From Coix lacryma-jobi var. lacryma-jobi (lineage: Eukaryota; Streptophyta; Magnoliopsida; Poales; Poaceae), in assembly GCA_009763385.1 (NCBI GenBank), contig CM019824.1, positions 109,510,660 through 109,574,659 of the forward strand: a stretch of DNA of 64,000 bases. Reading direction: 5' to 3'. Positions 1 through 10,500 of the stretch are shown here, one piece after another (positions within the stretch are counted from its first letter, which is position 1; each line of letters starts with the position of its first letter). A program made the position numbers and the translations under genes. Below the pieces are notes generated by a model, which saw nothing but the letters and a program-made list of their open reading frames with translations, was not told where the DNA came from and searched no databases.

Positions 1-957
1 CTTGATGAATTGAGTGGTGCTGTTGTGTTTTCAAAAGTTGATTTGCGTAGTGGGTACCACCAGATTCGTATGAAATTGGGAGATGAATGGAAAACTGCTT
101 TCAAAACTATGTTCGGTTTGTATGAGTGGTTAGTCATGCCTTTTGGGTTAACTAATGCACCTATTACTTTCATGAGATTAATGAACGAGGTTTTGCGTGC
201 TTTCATTGGGAAATTTGTTGTTGTATATTTTGATGATATATTAATTTACAGCAAATCAATTGATGAATATCTTGATCATTTACGTGTTGTTTTTAATGCT
301 CTCCATGAGGCACGTTTATTTGGTAACCTTGAGAAGTGCACCTTTTGCACCGATCGAGTGTCTTTTCTTGGTTATGTTGTGACTCCACAGGGAATTGAGG
401 TTGATCAAGCCAAGGTGGAAGCTATAAAGGGATGGCCTGTCCTAAAGACTATCACCCAGGTGCGGAGTTTCCTAGGACTTGCTGGATTCTATCGCCATTT
501 TATGAAGGATTTCAGCACCATTGCTGCACCATTGAATGAGCTTACAAAGAAGGGGGTTCCTTTTGAATGGGGCAAAGCACAAGAGAATTCATTCAGCATG
601 TTGAAAGATAAGTTAACTCATGCACCTCACCTACAACTTCCTGATTTTAATAAGACTTTTGAGCTTGAATGTGATGCTAGTGGAATCGGTTTGGGAGGTG
701 TTTTGTTACAAGAGGGAAAACCTATTGCATATTTTAGTGAGAAATTGAGTGGGCCTGTCCTCAATTATTCTACTTATCATAAAGAACTTTATGTTCTTGT
801 TCGAACATTAGAGACATGGCAGCATTATTTGTGGCCCAAAGAGTTTGTTATCCATTCCGATCATGAATCTTTGAAACATATTCGTAGTCAAGTAAAACTG
901 AATCGTAGACATGCAAAATGGGTTGAATTTATTGAATCTTTTTCCTTATATTATTAA
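1..957 (+). pseudogene. pol: Gypsy pol: reverse transcriptase and RNase H
   Basis: The frame is open from the first base, so the protein begins left of the window. RT palm motifs are present: KVDLRSGYHQI near the start, MPFGLTNAP around residue 46, and the catalytic FDDILIYS (YFDD box) around residue 75. The RT connection follows (VRSFLGLAGFYRHF). RNase H begins near residue 220 with ECDASGIGLGGVLLQ, and the motif HSDHESLKH near residue 285 is also typical. The frame stops early at 955-957. The true continuation (YIIKHKKGKENIIADALS) is in another frame that overlaps from 911, so one base was gained or lost in the T-run near 940-950. Confidence 0.9.
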
Positions 958-1291
958 GCACAAGAAAGGGAAGGAGAATATTATTGCTGATGCTTTGTCA
1001 TGGAGATATACTTTGCTGAATCAACTTGATTACAAGATCTTTGGGTTAGAAACAATTAAAGACCAATATGTTCATGATGCTAATTTTAGAGACGTGTTGT
1101 TGCATTGTAAAGATGGAAAAGGATGGAACAAATTCATCATTAGTGATGGGTTTGTGTTTAGAGCTAACAAGCTATGCATTCCAGCTAGCTCCGTTCGTTT
1201 GTTGCTGTTGCAGGAAGCGCATGGAGGTGGCTTGATGGGACATTTTGGAGCAAAGAAGACCGAGGACATACTTGCTGGTCATTTCTTTTAG
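911..1291 (+). pseudogene. pol: Gypsy pol: RNase H end and integrase zinc domain
   Basis: This is the shifted continuation of the frame before it. It starts with the RNase H tail (GKENIIADALS, where the D is a family active-site residue) and runs into the integrase N-terminal zinc-binding domain: HGGGLMGHFGAKKTEDIL supplies the His part. It ends at a TAG at 1289-1291, where related elements have Trp (HFFWPKM), so TGG to TAG is the likely change. The Cys part (CTTCQ) follows in the same frame just after the stop. Confidence 0.85.
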
Positions 1292-1297
1292 CCAAGG

Positions 1298-2539
1298 ATG
1301 AAGAGAGATGTGGAGAGGTTTGTTGCTCGTTGCACAACATGTCAAAAGGCAAAGTCACGATTAAATCCCCACGGTTTGTATTTACCTCTTCCTGTTCCTA
1401 ATGCTCCTTGGGAGGATATATCTATGGATTTTGTGTTGGGATTACCAAGGACTAGAAGGGGACGTGATAGTGTGTTTGTGGTTGTTGATAGATTTTGTAA
1501 GATGGCACATTTCATACCATGTCATAAAACTGATGATGCTACAAATATTGCTGATTTGTTCTTTCGAGAAATTGTTCGTTTACATGGTGTGCCCAACACA
1601 ATTGTTTCTGATCGTGATGCTAAATTTCATAGTCATTTTTGGAAGACTTTGTGGATTAAATTGGGGACTAAGCTTTTATTTTCCACCACTTGTCATCCCC
1701 AAACTGATGGTCAAACTGAAGTTGTGAATAGAACTTTATCCACTATGTTAAGGGTTGTTTTAAAGAAGAATATTAAGATGTGGGAAGAATGTTTGCCTCA
1801 TATTGAGTTTGCTTATAATCGTTCATTGCATTCTACTACAAAAATGTGTCCATTCAAGATTGTTTATGGCTTCTTGCCACGTGCTCCTATTGATTTAATG
1901 CCTTTGCCAAGTTCTGAAAAAATGAATTTTGATGCTAAACAACGTGCTGAATTGATGTTAAAATTGCATGAAGCCACTAAAGAAAACATAGAGCGCATGA
2001 ATGCTAAGTACAAATGTGCTGGGGGTAAAGGTAGAAAGCAATTGATTCTGGAACCTGGGGATTTGGTTTGGTTGCATTTGCGCAAAGATAGGTTTCTAGA
2101 ACTGAGAAAATCCAAATTGATGCCCAGAGCTGCTGGTCCTTTTAAAGTGCTACAACGAATTAATGAGAATGCATATAAGCTTGATCTTCCTGCAGATTTT
2201 GGGGTTAGTCCCACATTTAATATTGCAGATTTGAAGCCTTATTTGGGGGAGGAACATGAGCTTGAGTCGAGGACGACTCAAATGCAAGAAAGGGAGGATG
2301 ATGAGGACATCAACACCAGCGATACATCCTCTCCGACACAACCTATAGCTGGTCCTCTTACTCGTGATCGTGCTCGTCAACTTAATCATCAAGTGAGTTC
2401 CTTTATAAGCTCTTGTCCATCTTATTTAGACCATGGAAACGCGTGCACTCTTGTTTTGATTAGGAACCGAGGAGAAGACCGAAAGGGAGAAGGACTCGCG
2501 TTGGCTGGATTCGGACTGCAGCAAAGCGACAACTTGTGA
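1298..2539 (+). CDS. pol: Gypsy integrase core and C-terminal domain
   Basis: The zinc domain's second half is RFVARCTTCQ at residues 8-17. The catalytic D,D35E core is visible: D in SMDFVLGLPR, D in VSDRDAKFHS, and E in DGQTEVVNRTL. The C-terminal GPY-like region is PGDLVWLHLRKDRF...RAAGPFKVLQ, and SPTFNIADLKPYLGEE follows. The last ~100 residues are acidic, then basic. The first Met is not a true start; this is the remainder of a polyprotein cut by the upstream TAG. The frame itself is intact for 413 residues. Confidence 0.9.
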   Translation: MKRDVERFVARCTTCQKAKSRLNPHGLYLPLPVPNAPWEDISMDFVLGLPRTRRGRDSVFVVVDRFCKMAHFIPCHKTDDATNIADLFFREIVRLHGVPNTIVSDRDAKFHSHFWKTLWIKLGTKLLFSTTCHPQTDGQTEVVNRTLSTMLRVVLKKNIKMWEECLPHIEFAYNRSLHSTTKMCPFKIVYGFLPRAPIDLMPLPSSEKMNFDAKQRAELMLKLHEATKENIERMNAKYKCAGGKGRKQLILEPGDLVWLHLRKDRFLELRKSKLMPRAAGPFKVLQRINENAYKLDLPADFGVSPTFNIADLKPYLGEEHELESRTTQMQEREDDEDINTSDTSSPTQPIAGPLTRDRARQLNHQVSSFISSCPSYLDHGNACTLVLIRNRGEDRKGEGLALAGFGLQQSDNL

Positions 2540-3235
2540 TCGTCACCACGGTTGCATACGGATTCGGATTTAGGCGCTTCAGGACTTGTTGGAAAGCTTA
2601 TCAAGTCTACTTTCATATGAATCAAGTCCCACCTCAATAACTGTTCGGCAGCAGCGGAAATGATCCAATTACCGTCGATAGGTCTTGCTATCCAGGGTGC
2701 TGCGTCACCTCATTTTGGGCTGATGGCCCATGTATCAAGTTGGGTCCATTAGGGACGCGTCCTAGGGTTGGAGGAAGACCCCAACACCTCTTTGGTCGTC
2801 CTTCCATCTACTTATATCCCTCTAGAGCCGCCATGGTCGGGTTGGGTTTTGTTTAGATCAAGTTTAGCCTTCGCTACTTGCTTGTAGGCGCACGTGTTGG
2901 ACCAGCCGTCCGTCTCCTTGTCTTTGGAACCCCATTGTTGATTAAGATTCAGTTTGAAACCTTCAATTTCATCTTCCAATTCAGTGCTTGTTTCCTCGTT
3001 CTTGCTTGTTCTTCGATTGCTTGCAGGACGGGAGCCCTAGGGGCTGGTTGTCGCGCTCCACAAGATCGTGACGGCTATTGGATGTGGTGTATCAGTTGCT
3101 AAGGCACGGTCTTGAGGGCTGTAGTCGGGCCGTGAATGTCATCTCCATCCACCAATCGAGTTATCCCCCGTTTCTCATCGAAAGATCGGGCAAAAACCCT
3201 AGCGGGTTCGCATTAGAGCACACAGACAAAACTAG
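2540..3235 (+). repeat. Probable 3' LTR of the plus-strand Gypsy element
   Basis: Non-coding sequence right after the integrase stop. A TATA-like CTTATATCCC lies at about 2810-2820, followed by a CT/T-rich downstream part and a G+C-rich end, as in LTR R-U5 regions. A TG start is plausible at 2642 (TGTTCGGC) and the end near 3230 (GAGCACACA), but with no second copy the limits are not proven. Confidence 0.5.
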
Positions 3236-3870
3236 TGGAACAAGTGAGGGTTAGAGCAAATAAATGTTAGAGAGTCAGCGGTCCAAAAGTCAGTAGTCTA
3301 GGAGTCAGTCGTTCAAGTAGGCATTTTTATTTCAACTTCTCCTAGTTCATTAACTAATTAGACAACACTTCCCCTCTCTTATTCAATTTTCTTGCTTGCT
3401 CTGACTATCCCTTTCTTCTTGCTACTAGCTCAAAGCTTCCTTCTCTATTCTCTCGTATCTTCACTCACTCAGAAACTACCCCAAATGAAGTGCTAAGTGA
3501 AATCGAAATTGAAACTTCAAATTTCGAAGTGAGGCTGGTGTTTCTGAAGAGTGGAGTGTGCGGAGAGTGCGAGGGATGCTCGCCATTTTATAGGGGGAGG
3601 TTGGGAAGGCCGGTCGGTCTAGTGGTGGGAACGACCGGTCCCCCCTTAGGCCCACTTCTCTCCAACTTCCTCCCTTACCTACCTTGCTCAAGTTCCCACT
3701 CTTTGGAGTATATGCCGATGGTTGCATGTGGTGGTAGGTGAGATGAGTGGTTGTGAGTGCATGTGATAATTTGAAGTGATATGATATGGGTCCCATGTGT
3801 CTGTGGGTCCGTATGTCTCCCGTATTAGTTCAATGCAAGTATGCAAAAGAAAATTACTTTTATGATACTA
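3236..3870 (-). repeat. Probable minus-strand LTR fragment
   Basis: A minus-strand TATA box (CTATAAAATGG, plus positions ~3584-3596) has a C+T/G+A-rich downstream leader. Just upstream is a GACCGGTC/GGTCGGTC palindrome cluster (3610-3645) very like those in the Athila LTR at 10130-10170 and the LTRs of 10501-18147. It could be the 3' LTR of the Athila-type element to its right, but its ends do not match the 8861-10445 LTR in what I can read, so it may belong to a related element. No gene is seen. Confidence 0.4.
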
Positions 3871-4002
3871 TAGAAAACAAGGATTCTAATGATGAATTTC
3901 TTATATGTTTTTGTTGCCATAGTAAATAATACTTATGGGTTTCGTAAATATTAATTACATGGGGCCTAATTTTATGATGATGCAAATTTTTATTTTGTTT
4001 TC

Positions 4003-4508
4003 CTATGCATGAGTAAATAAATATGAAGTGCAAAAGTAAATGCTGATAAATACCGAGTTACCTCCGCCAAAGGTTCGAGGTTTAAAGTCTACCGAATTGG
4101 ACTCTCCACTCTTCTTTATTCTTCTTGATGGGTCTCTACTACCGGAGACATCAGTTTTGTTTCTTGTGCCTAATGATTTTCTAGTGTTGAGCATTGTTCG
4201 GGTTGTGGTTTGAATGAGAACTTTTCTTCCTTTCCATTTATGGTGAATTTGATTTCTCTAGCTCCGACACCAATGTGGGCCTTGGCGGTGCTCAAAAATG
4301 GTCTTCCTAGAATGAGTGATACTTTTGAATCCGGGTGCATTTCTAGTACCACGAAGTCCACTGGTACGAAGAACTCTCGAATCTTGACTAAGATGTTCTC
4401 AACAATTCCTATTGGGTATCTGAGTGATTGATCAGCTAGCTGAAGACACATTGGTGTTGACACAAGTGCTGAATGGTTGAGTTTATAGTAGACTGATGCG
4501 GGCATCAC
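4003..4508 (-). pseudogene. Athila-type aspartic protease region
   Basis: Translated on the minus strand, 4508-4170 contains SLILGRPFLSTAKAHI, the strongly conserved C-terminal flap region of Athila-type proteases, preceded by VVLEMHPDSKV. The active-site D-S/T-G part would lie upstream at ~4510-4600, where GCSIGNQWFSNALCDLGASVS-like coding is visible in pieces (DLGASVS is the usual Athila active-site version). The frame continues as a basic tail to about 4003. No RT follows. Confidence 0.75.
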
Positions 4509-4757
4509 GCTAACACTGGCTCCAAGATCACACAGTGCGTTGCTAAACCATTGATTTCCAATTGAGCACTCAATAGTGGGGCATCCTGGGTCCTTCTTCT
4601 CTGGTATTTGATTGAGGATAGCCGCACTACATTCTTCTGTCAGCTCGATTACTTCAGTAGTTGGCAGTGGTCGTTTGTTGTTAAGTATATCCCTTACATA
4701 GTTGGCATAGGTAGGTATCTGTAATGCATCAAGCAGAGGAATATTGATATATAATTT

Positions 4758-5306
4758 CTAAATTACTTCAACAAACTTACTGAACTGCGCATCTAGCTTG
4801 GCGTTTTGATTTCTACGTGGGAATGGTAGAACATTGGTGTCTTGAAAATCCATATGTATCTCTTCATTTTGCACTTGAGTCTCTTGAACTTCGTCATTCC
4901 TTTCCTCTGCCCTCGGGGGTGTCACTGGGGTTGTCTGTCTTCTTTGTGCTCCTTCTGGGTACGGTGGATCTCGAGTGGTCCTCCCACATCTAGTGGTGAT
5001 CCCCTTAATCTGCTCATGGTTAGTGGTAACAGGCAAAACAACAGCCAATTGTGATAGTTGAGTTTCTATTCTTTTATTATAATTGAGTTGATCCTTAATG
5101 GCAGAAGAAAATTCATCCATCTTAGCATTTATGTTTTCAAGAGTCTTATCATTTAAAGCAAGTCTTTTGGTAATGCTATCATTTATTCTAGCTTGTTCTA
5201 AAATTAGATCTCTTAAAGTAGGTTGCTTAAAATTGGAAGAATTGAAATTACTGGTGTACTTATCTGGTTTGGGAGGTTGTTGTTGATGCCATCCTTGCTT
5301 GTGTAT
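4758..5306 (-). pseudogene. gag: Athila-type gag, C-terminal part
   Basis: The minus-strand translation contains a coiled, polar segment (LRDLILEQARINDSITKRLALNDKTLENINAKMDE in outline), then QLNYNKRIETQLSQLA and ITTRCGRTTRDPP, which are typical of Athila gag C-termini. It ends in an acidic/charged tail near 4758. The N-terminal part of the same gag is at 7723-8586, separated by the solo LTR with a GTGTA duplication. Confidence 0.8.
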
Positions 5307-5949
5307 GAGAACCTATATGATGAATGATTGACTTTGATGAGGAAGGTTTGAGGCTTTTCCTGGTTTAGTCCATATCTCGCTATGAGCTTAATGTTTATGA
5401 CTAACCGGTGGCGTTGAGTTGTGGTGTTTCTGTGTTGGTGTGCATGTGCAACATGTGTCTCTTGGCTGTGTTGATGTGCAGGTGTGGAGCTCGGATACAG
5501 TGGTCGATGGCGAGGTGAAGGTCAAGTAGAGACGTGTCGTGCTGATGGACCGGGAGCGGTGAAGGATGGGCGTGTCGTGTAGTGGACGTGCCATGCCGAT
5601 GTACCCAGAGCGGTGAAGGGCGGACGTGAGGCTTGGACCGACGGACCAAGAGGCCAGAGGACCAGCTGTGGTAGTTGGCACGTGGCATCGGCGAGCGAGA
5701 GCACATGGGGATGTGCGTTGCATCGGCCGAGTCGGGATGAAGACGATGGCGTCATGGCACTTGGCGGGAGGTCGAACACGAGCTTGCGTGCGGCGCAAGT
5801 GCCGTCGGCCAAGTCAAGAAGGAAGGCGAAGGCGTTGTGCCCGGCGTGGAGGCTGGACATGCATCGGCATTGGTGCCGGTGGTCGGGGTGTGTGAACCAC
5901 ATCCCATCTACAGCGCAGGTTCGGTAGCTGAGCCTCAAAAAGCTACCCT

Positions 5950-6165
5950 CGACGGTTTCTGAGTTTGAGCCTCAAAACTCGGGTGGCCGGTTTCTGAGTT
6001 TGGGCCTCAAAACTCGGGATGGACGGTTTCCAGGTTTGGGCCTCAAAACCTGGGCTCGCGGGTTTCCAAGTTTGAGCCTCAAAACTCGGGATGGACAGTT
6101 TCCAGGTTTGGGCCTCAAAACCTGGGCTGGCAGGTTTCCCGGTTTGGGCCTCAAAACCGGGGGAA
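5950..6165 (+). repeat. Palindrome array in U3 of the solo LTR
   Basis: Six to seven units of about 30-37 bp are built as arm + TTTGGGCCTCAAAA + complementary arm. The arms include CCAGG/CCTGG, CCCGG/CCGGG and CTGAG/CTCGG, while the middle (GGGCCTCAAAA) hardly changes. The same type of array, reverse-complemented, lies in the E1 and E2 LTRs. TGGGCC in each unit is also the plant site II/TCP-binding core. Confidence 0.85.
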
Positions 6166-7039
6166 GGTCCAAAAGGACGGTCGACGCGTGGCGGCACCAA
6201 GAGGCTTGCGTTGCGGCGAAGCTATCGGTGAGAAGGCGCGGCGGTCGATGGTGACGGCACGTGACGTCATCCTGGAGCTTGCGTCGAGACGAAGCGAAGG
6301 ATGAGAAGGCGCATGGCCGTCAGATGGAAACTGCCAGAGTTGGACGGTTTTACCCCTAGGGGGTATTTGGGCTAGAACTTCATGTTAGGGCGTTTGTGTC
6401 ATTTGGACGTGCGCCTATATATAGATGAAGGGGCTGTGTTGGACAGCCATCCTTGGACGGTGTCTCTCTCATTTTGTGTTTGTGAGAGAAGGCTACGGTT
6501 AGAGGAGAGTTGGCTCCTGTTCTTGAGCTTTTCGCCATCCGTGTTTTATACTGCGAGGAGTGGCTTGTAACCCGACAGAGAGTGCTACACAATTCATCAT
6601 CTAGTAGCAATCCAAGGATCAATTTCGCGCCTCCTTTTTGTTGGCTGCAATTTGGATCGAATCGCGTTTTTGTTCTTCGCGTTTTTGTTTTTCCCTTCTC
6701 GGAGATTCGCCTCGTTCTCCCTCTCCGAGCAACGATTTGCGATTCCGTTTGAATCAGATTGTTTGTTGCCGTGAGCTCCTTCTTTCCACCGAAGGATTTC
6801 CCCTCTAACCTCACGAGCACATAGATCGGGTCGAAATCGCGTTCGTTCTTCATTCTTTCCCCTTTTCTAGTGTTCTTCCAATTTCTCATGGATTAGTTGG
6901 TTTGGAGCGATGATATCCTAGGATTAGCTTCCCAACACGTAGAAGAACACATGGGAGAAGTTTGGTTGCAGCCCCATTCGATTTGGTGAGGATCCAATCG
7001 ATTTTGGTTTTGTCCCGTGCCGATTTTGGGCGTTCTGGG

Positions 7040-7310
7040 CAGTGGCGGACTATCCGCCCCCCTAGCCGCGGACAGTCCGCGAGTCGGGGTTCCAGCCAGA
7101 GCAGTTGCTGTTTGCCTTGGTGCTTTTCCCCTCGGGTGACCGGCGGACAGTCCGCCAGTGACAGGTGCAGACAGTCCACGAGTTGCGCAGGGGCGTCCAG
7201 CAGCGTTGCTGTTTTTGTCCTTTGGCCGGCGGACAGTCTGGCTCCCATGAGGCGGACAGTCCGGCCTTCACCGGACAGCCCGGGAGCCTAACGGCGGACT
7301 GTCCGGGATT
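7040..7310 (+). repeat. GCGGACAGTCCGC palindrome cluster in the solo LTR
   Basis: Repeated odd-centred palindromes: GCGGACAGTCCGC at 7068-7080, GGCGGACAGTCCGCC at 7142-7156, and decayed versions at ~7170, ~7228, ~7252, ~7272 and ~7292. They are downstream of the TATA box and so probably transcribed. Confidence 0.85.
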
Positions 7311-7722
7311 CTGCAGCTTGTGCAGTTTTAGTGCGTTTGCTCTCCCGGCTTTTCCGTTTCCTTTTCGAACTTCTCGTTTGCTCCTAGAGTTCGCCTAGGA
7401 ACCTCTCTACATATCTTTGCTACGCGTTAGCATCGGTATTTGGAGAAATCCCGACGTAGCCCTCTATCTACGTTTGGGAGTGGGTCTTTTAGGCACGAAC
7501 TTGACTCGGAGTTTTGAGAGTTTTTGAGTTGCTCTCTTGTGTGGTTCCTCGCTATGATCCTAGGGATCATCCACCCTCTTTCCGAGGGTCGTCGGCATCA
7601 CATTTGAGTCCGAAGCTCTTGGGGTTGATTTTATTGGGACAGAGGCCGTAATTTTGAAAGAATTTTTTAGGCTCCCATTCACCCCCCTCTGGTCGCCTTG
7701 CTTTAGCATTTTTGGTCCTTCA

Positions 7723-8586
7723 GTGTAGAGTGGTTGTGTTATTGATGATGTTAGCTTCTCCTTGATCCTCTGGAAATTCTATTCCCAAATATTCTCCACT
7801 TCTAGTTTGAGCATCAAATGCGTCTTGAATAGCTTGATGTTCTTCCTTGTAGTTGGCTCTCTGAGTGAGTCAATCCATAAGCACATCCATCCTGGTTGAC
7901 AGTGCACACACTTCTTCTGGAACTTCTTCAATCTGGTGACAGCGTTGAGTAGTACCTTGTTTCCCGCCCTTATTCTCAGCTATCTTATCAATTAGACATT
8001 CTGCTTTTCCAAAAGTGAGTGACATGAATGATCCTTCAGCAGTGGCATCGAGTTGCTCACGTGTTCTTGGTAATAATCCGTGATAAAACAGTTGCATGAG
8101 CAATTCGTTCCCTATTCCATGATGTGGGCATCTTAAGATTTGTTCTTGAAATCGCTCCCGAGCTTCTGGAATGGTTTCTCCTTTTTGTTGCTGAAAGTTG
8201 TAAATCTTTCCCCTTAAGATATTGATTTTGCTAATTGGGAAAAATCTTGATAGAAAGGTCTCTGAACATTTGTCCCATGTCTTGATGTTGTCCATGTTAG
8301 TATAGAACCACTGCTTCGCTTTTCCTTTCAGTGAGAAGGGAAAGAGACGAAGAAGTATAATGTTCTGGGGAACGTTGTTGATGATGATAGTGCTTCAAAT
8401 CTCCAAGAAATCTTGTAGATGAGCAGTTGCATCTTCTTCTTCCTTTCCACCAAATGTAGTAGCTTGCACCATGTTGATAAGACTTGGCTTGAGCTCGAAC
8501 TCAAGGTTGTTCGTCTAGAGTGTAGGTCTGGTACAAATGTTCGTGACACTTGGAGTAGATAGCTCCAGCAGAGTCTTGTTGGCCAT
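7723..8586 (-). pseudogene. gag: Athila-type gag, N-terminal part
   Basis: The start is taken at 8586 (MANKTLLELS on the minus strand), 250 bases inside the primer site. The capsid-like retrotransposon gag domain is clear: LKGKAKQWFYTNMDNIKTWDKCSETFLSRFFP, ILRGKIYNFQQ, EARERFQEQILRCPHHGI and LMQLFYHGL. Two in-frame nonsense codons interrupt the first 90 residues (after ICTRPTL and after LQDFLEI). The frame runs to the GTGTA junction with the solo LTR and resumes at 5301. Confidence 0.85.
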
Positions 8587-8835
8587 GGCTTGACTACTGG
8601 TGTTGATCTTCCACACGGTCTAGTTGATTGTTGATTTGTAGGTGATGAATTACAACTGAACCTGTGTTACCCTGTATATGATATAAACAAAGCAAGATAA
8701 GGGTAAGCCTGCCAAGACGTTAAAGAATGAATAGTTGATTAATCTCCTTTGCCATGTTAAATTCCTAGTAAGTTTTGTTTCCACTGATTTGCTGGTTTTC
8801 ATTTGGTTCCTGGTGTCTTCCGCTGCAAATTCCTT

Positions 8836-8852
8836 CCCTGGCAACGGCGCCA
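8836..8852 (-). other. Primer-binding site (tRNA-Asp type)
   Basis: On the minus strand it reads TGGCGCCGTTGCCAGGG, eight bases downstream of the LTR. This is the usual Athila primer site with one change from TGGCGCCGTTGCCGGGG, seen intact at 16803-16819. Confidence 0.85.
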
Positions 8853-8860
8853 GAAATGCT

Positions 8861-10445
8861 TGTTGACACTTCTTAAAGCAATTGCCCATAATAAACTTTA
8901 ATGAACTGATTCTAGCAAAAGCCCTTAGAAATGTACGGGACACTCCTAGCATCACTTAAAGTCAAGTTGTCATCCCCAACATGATACTAGAAATGTAATT
9001 CATTTGTGACACTAGCTCAAAAGATATGAACAAATATTTATCTGCAAGCGCATAGATAAATATACCCATTGTAGCAACATTTCACCCAGGTTGTCTAGGT
9101 ATCGTTATTTATATTTTACCGAGGGAAAAAATGAAGCGGGAAGCAATTGGACATAAATGTGATTTAATGGTAGTGGAGATTACTATTCATTCATTAACTA
9201 CTCACATGTCTAAAGAGGGGTAAGACAAGATACAGATAAATAATAAATAATAATGATAAAAACAAGAATTCTAGAGATAAAGCAAACTACATGAATCAAG
9301 CATAGCAGTCATGAGATTAATTAAGAGATTCAAATCCTAAATTACTTCAGATTTACTAAGCCTAGTGATTACTCTAGTAAATATACAATCAGTTATAGCT
9401 AATCAATCTATCATCCATGATCAAGGGACATTACTAAATTAGAATCGAGAACAATGTAATGAATTCTAATTACTTGCAACTGCGTCCTACTAAGGTCTAC
9501 ACCTGGAGGGAGGACTACAAAGGACTCAACAGGACTGTCACTCCTGCGATCTACCTCTCGACCCGGAGCATAGGATGTATTCGCAGGTAAACTAGCCCTA
9601 AACACCATGTTTACACCAGTTTGACCACTTAACTGTATCCGGAATAAAGCTAAGTACTTTACGAACATGATCATAAACTCTATCATAATCAGATCTATAT
9701 TAAATATATAACTAGAATAAACTCCAAAACTAAATAAACTGAAATAAAATAAAGTAGCACAAAGTCAAATAAAGATACAAATTACCGAATCTTCGACAGC
9801 GATCCGGAGACTCAGATGAAGCTTCTAGCCGGATATGCCGACGAAGTCGCACGCCTCTACTTGAACCTAGCTAGAATAAACTCTAAACTTGAAGTAGAGC
9901 CCTAACTCTCTCTCTAGAAACCCTAGTTCTACTCCTATCGGAAGATCTGAACTTCTCTTCTCTGTTTCTTGTCTGTCTCTCCCCTGGAGGTTGGGTCAGG
10001 GGTCTGGTTATATAGCCCTGGGCGTGGAACCGCGACCGTTAGATCAAACCGACTTAAGGTACGGTCGAGATGCATCCTAGAGGTCGGTGGAGGAAGATTC
10101 CGGAAGGAGGAGGCATGGGGGCCCTGGACCAGACCGACCGGTGGGCCCACCTGACCGGTCGGTCCCACTGGTCAGGGTCCCGGGGTGCCCCGCCTTGTGG
10201 GGTCCTATGGTGTCCTCTGGAGTCTTCAAGAGACTTCCTGACTTGGCGGTGGAGTAATCTACGTCGGGTTCCTTCTTGGGGAAGCAATGCAGTCTGGTTT
10301 TCCTGTTTAATCCCTAGAAAATATAGAATCACCAAAACTCGTAGAATTTGTCAGTTTAAACCTCCTATTTCTAAGTTGGCAATTCTTTTTGGCATTTATT
10401 CAAGTATTGTTGAAGGTAAATAATGATAGTTAATAGATGTCAACA
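8861..10445 (-). repeat. 5' LTR of the Athila-type element
   Basis: It has TGTTGACAC...GTGTCAACA-type ends (plus: TGTTGACACT at 8861, GATGTCAACA ending at 10445). A minus-strand TATA box (GGCTATATAACC) is at 10006-10017 and a GACCGGTC/GGTCGGTC cluster upstream at 10130-10170. It is inserted into E4 gag, whose frame resumes at 10446. No ORF; 9000-9800 is AT-rich. Confidence 0.85.
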
Positions 10446-10500
10446 ACTTTCTTTTTGGATGCCTTGTCATCATCATCATCATTATTTGTAGAGGCATCAC
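10446..10500 (-). pseudogene. gag: E4 Copia gag fragment
   Basis: These 55 bases lie between two LTR termini. On the minus strand they read as an Asp-rich then Lys-rich stretch (TNNDDDDDKASKKK). Joined to 18148-18200 across the non-autonomous element they continue that gag after VTWDS with no frame break, which is what Copia gags have after the zinc knuckle. The downstream remainder is not found to the left. Confidence 0.75.

Larger units (their letters stand above)
1..3235 (+). mobile_element. Ty3/Gypsy LTR retrotransposon, 3' part (cut by the left edge)
   Basis: RT, RNase H and integrase follow in Gypsy order on the plus strand, then a non-coding stretch with LTR character. The 5' LTR, gag and protease would lie left of the window. 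The long frame of the integrase C-terminus ending in an acidic region followed by a GPLTRDRARQL-like motif resembles chromovirus-type grass elements, possibly CRM-like; this lineage call is from memory. The coding region carries one frameshift near 945 and one nonsense codon at 1289-1291, so it is not functional. The right boundary is approximate because only one LTR is visible. Confidence 0.85.
5307..7722 (+). mobile_element. Solo LTR of a Copia-type element (plus orientation)
   Basis: The sequence starts TGAGAACC at 5307 and ends GGTCCTTCA at 7722, with GTGTA directly before (5302-5306) and directly after (7723-7727). No primer site or coding region follows, so this is a solo LTR left by LTR-LTR recombination. 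The terminus CTCCCATTCACCCCCCTCTGG...GGTCCTTCA is the reverse complement of the ends of the E1 and E2 LTRs, so all three are related. A TATA box (CTATATATAG, 6415-6424) gives U3 5307-~6445. No genuine ORF; G+C-rich frames on both strands are repeat-driven. Confidence 0.93.
3871..10445 (-). mobile_element. Athila-type Gypsy element, incomplete, split by a solo LTR
   Basis: Reading right to left: LTR 8861-10445, an Asp-type primer-binding site, gag from 8586, a 2.4-kb insertion, the rest of gag, then an aspartic protease ending near 4003. No RT, RNase H or integrase follows, so pol has been deleted or displaced at the junction with the Gypsy element on the left. 3871-4002 is AT-rich with no gene. 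Confidence 0.8.

Noticed and set aside
5388..5938. Overlapping open frames of 85-138 codons on both strands
   Set aside because: They lie in the U3 of the solo LTR, are G+C-rich, overlap each other in several frames and resemble no protein.
8836..8852. A tRNA gene (also at 16803, 32372, 52568 and 54686)
   Set aside because: Only the 12-17 bases complementary to a tRNA 3' end are present, beside LTR ends: primer-binding sites.
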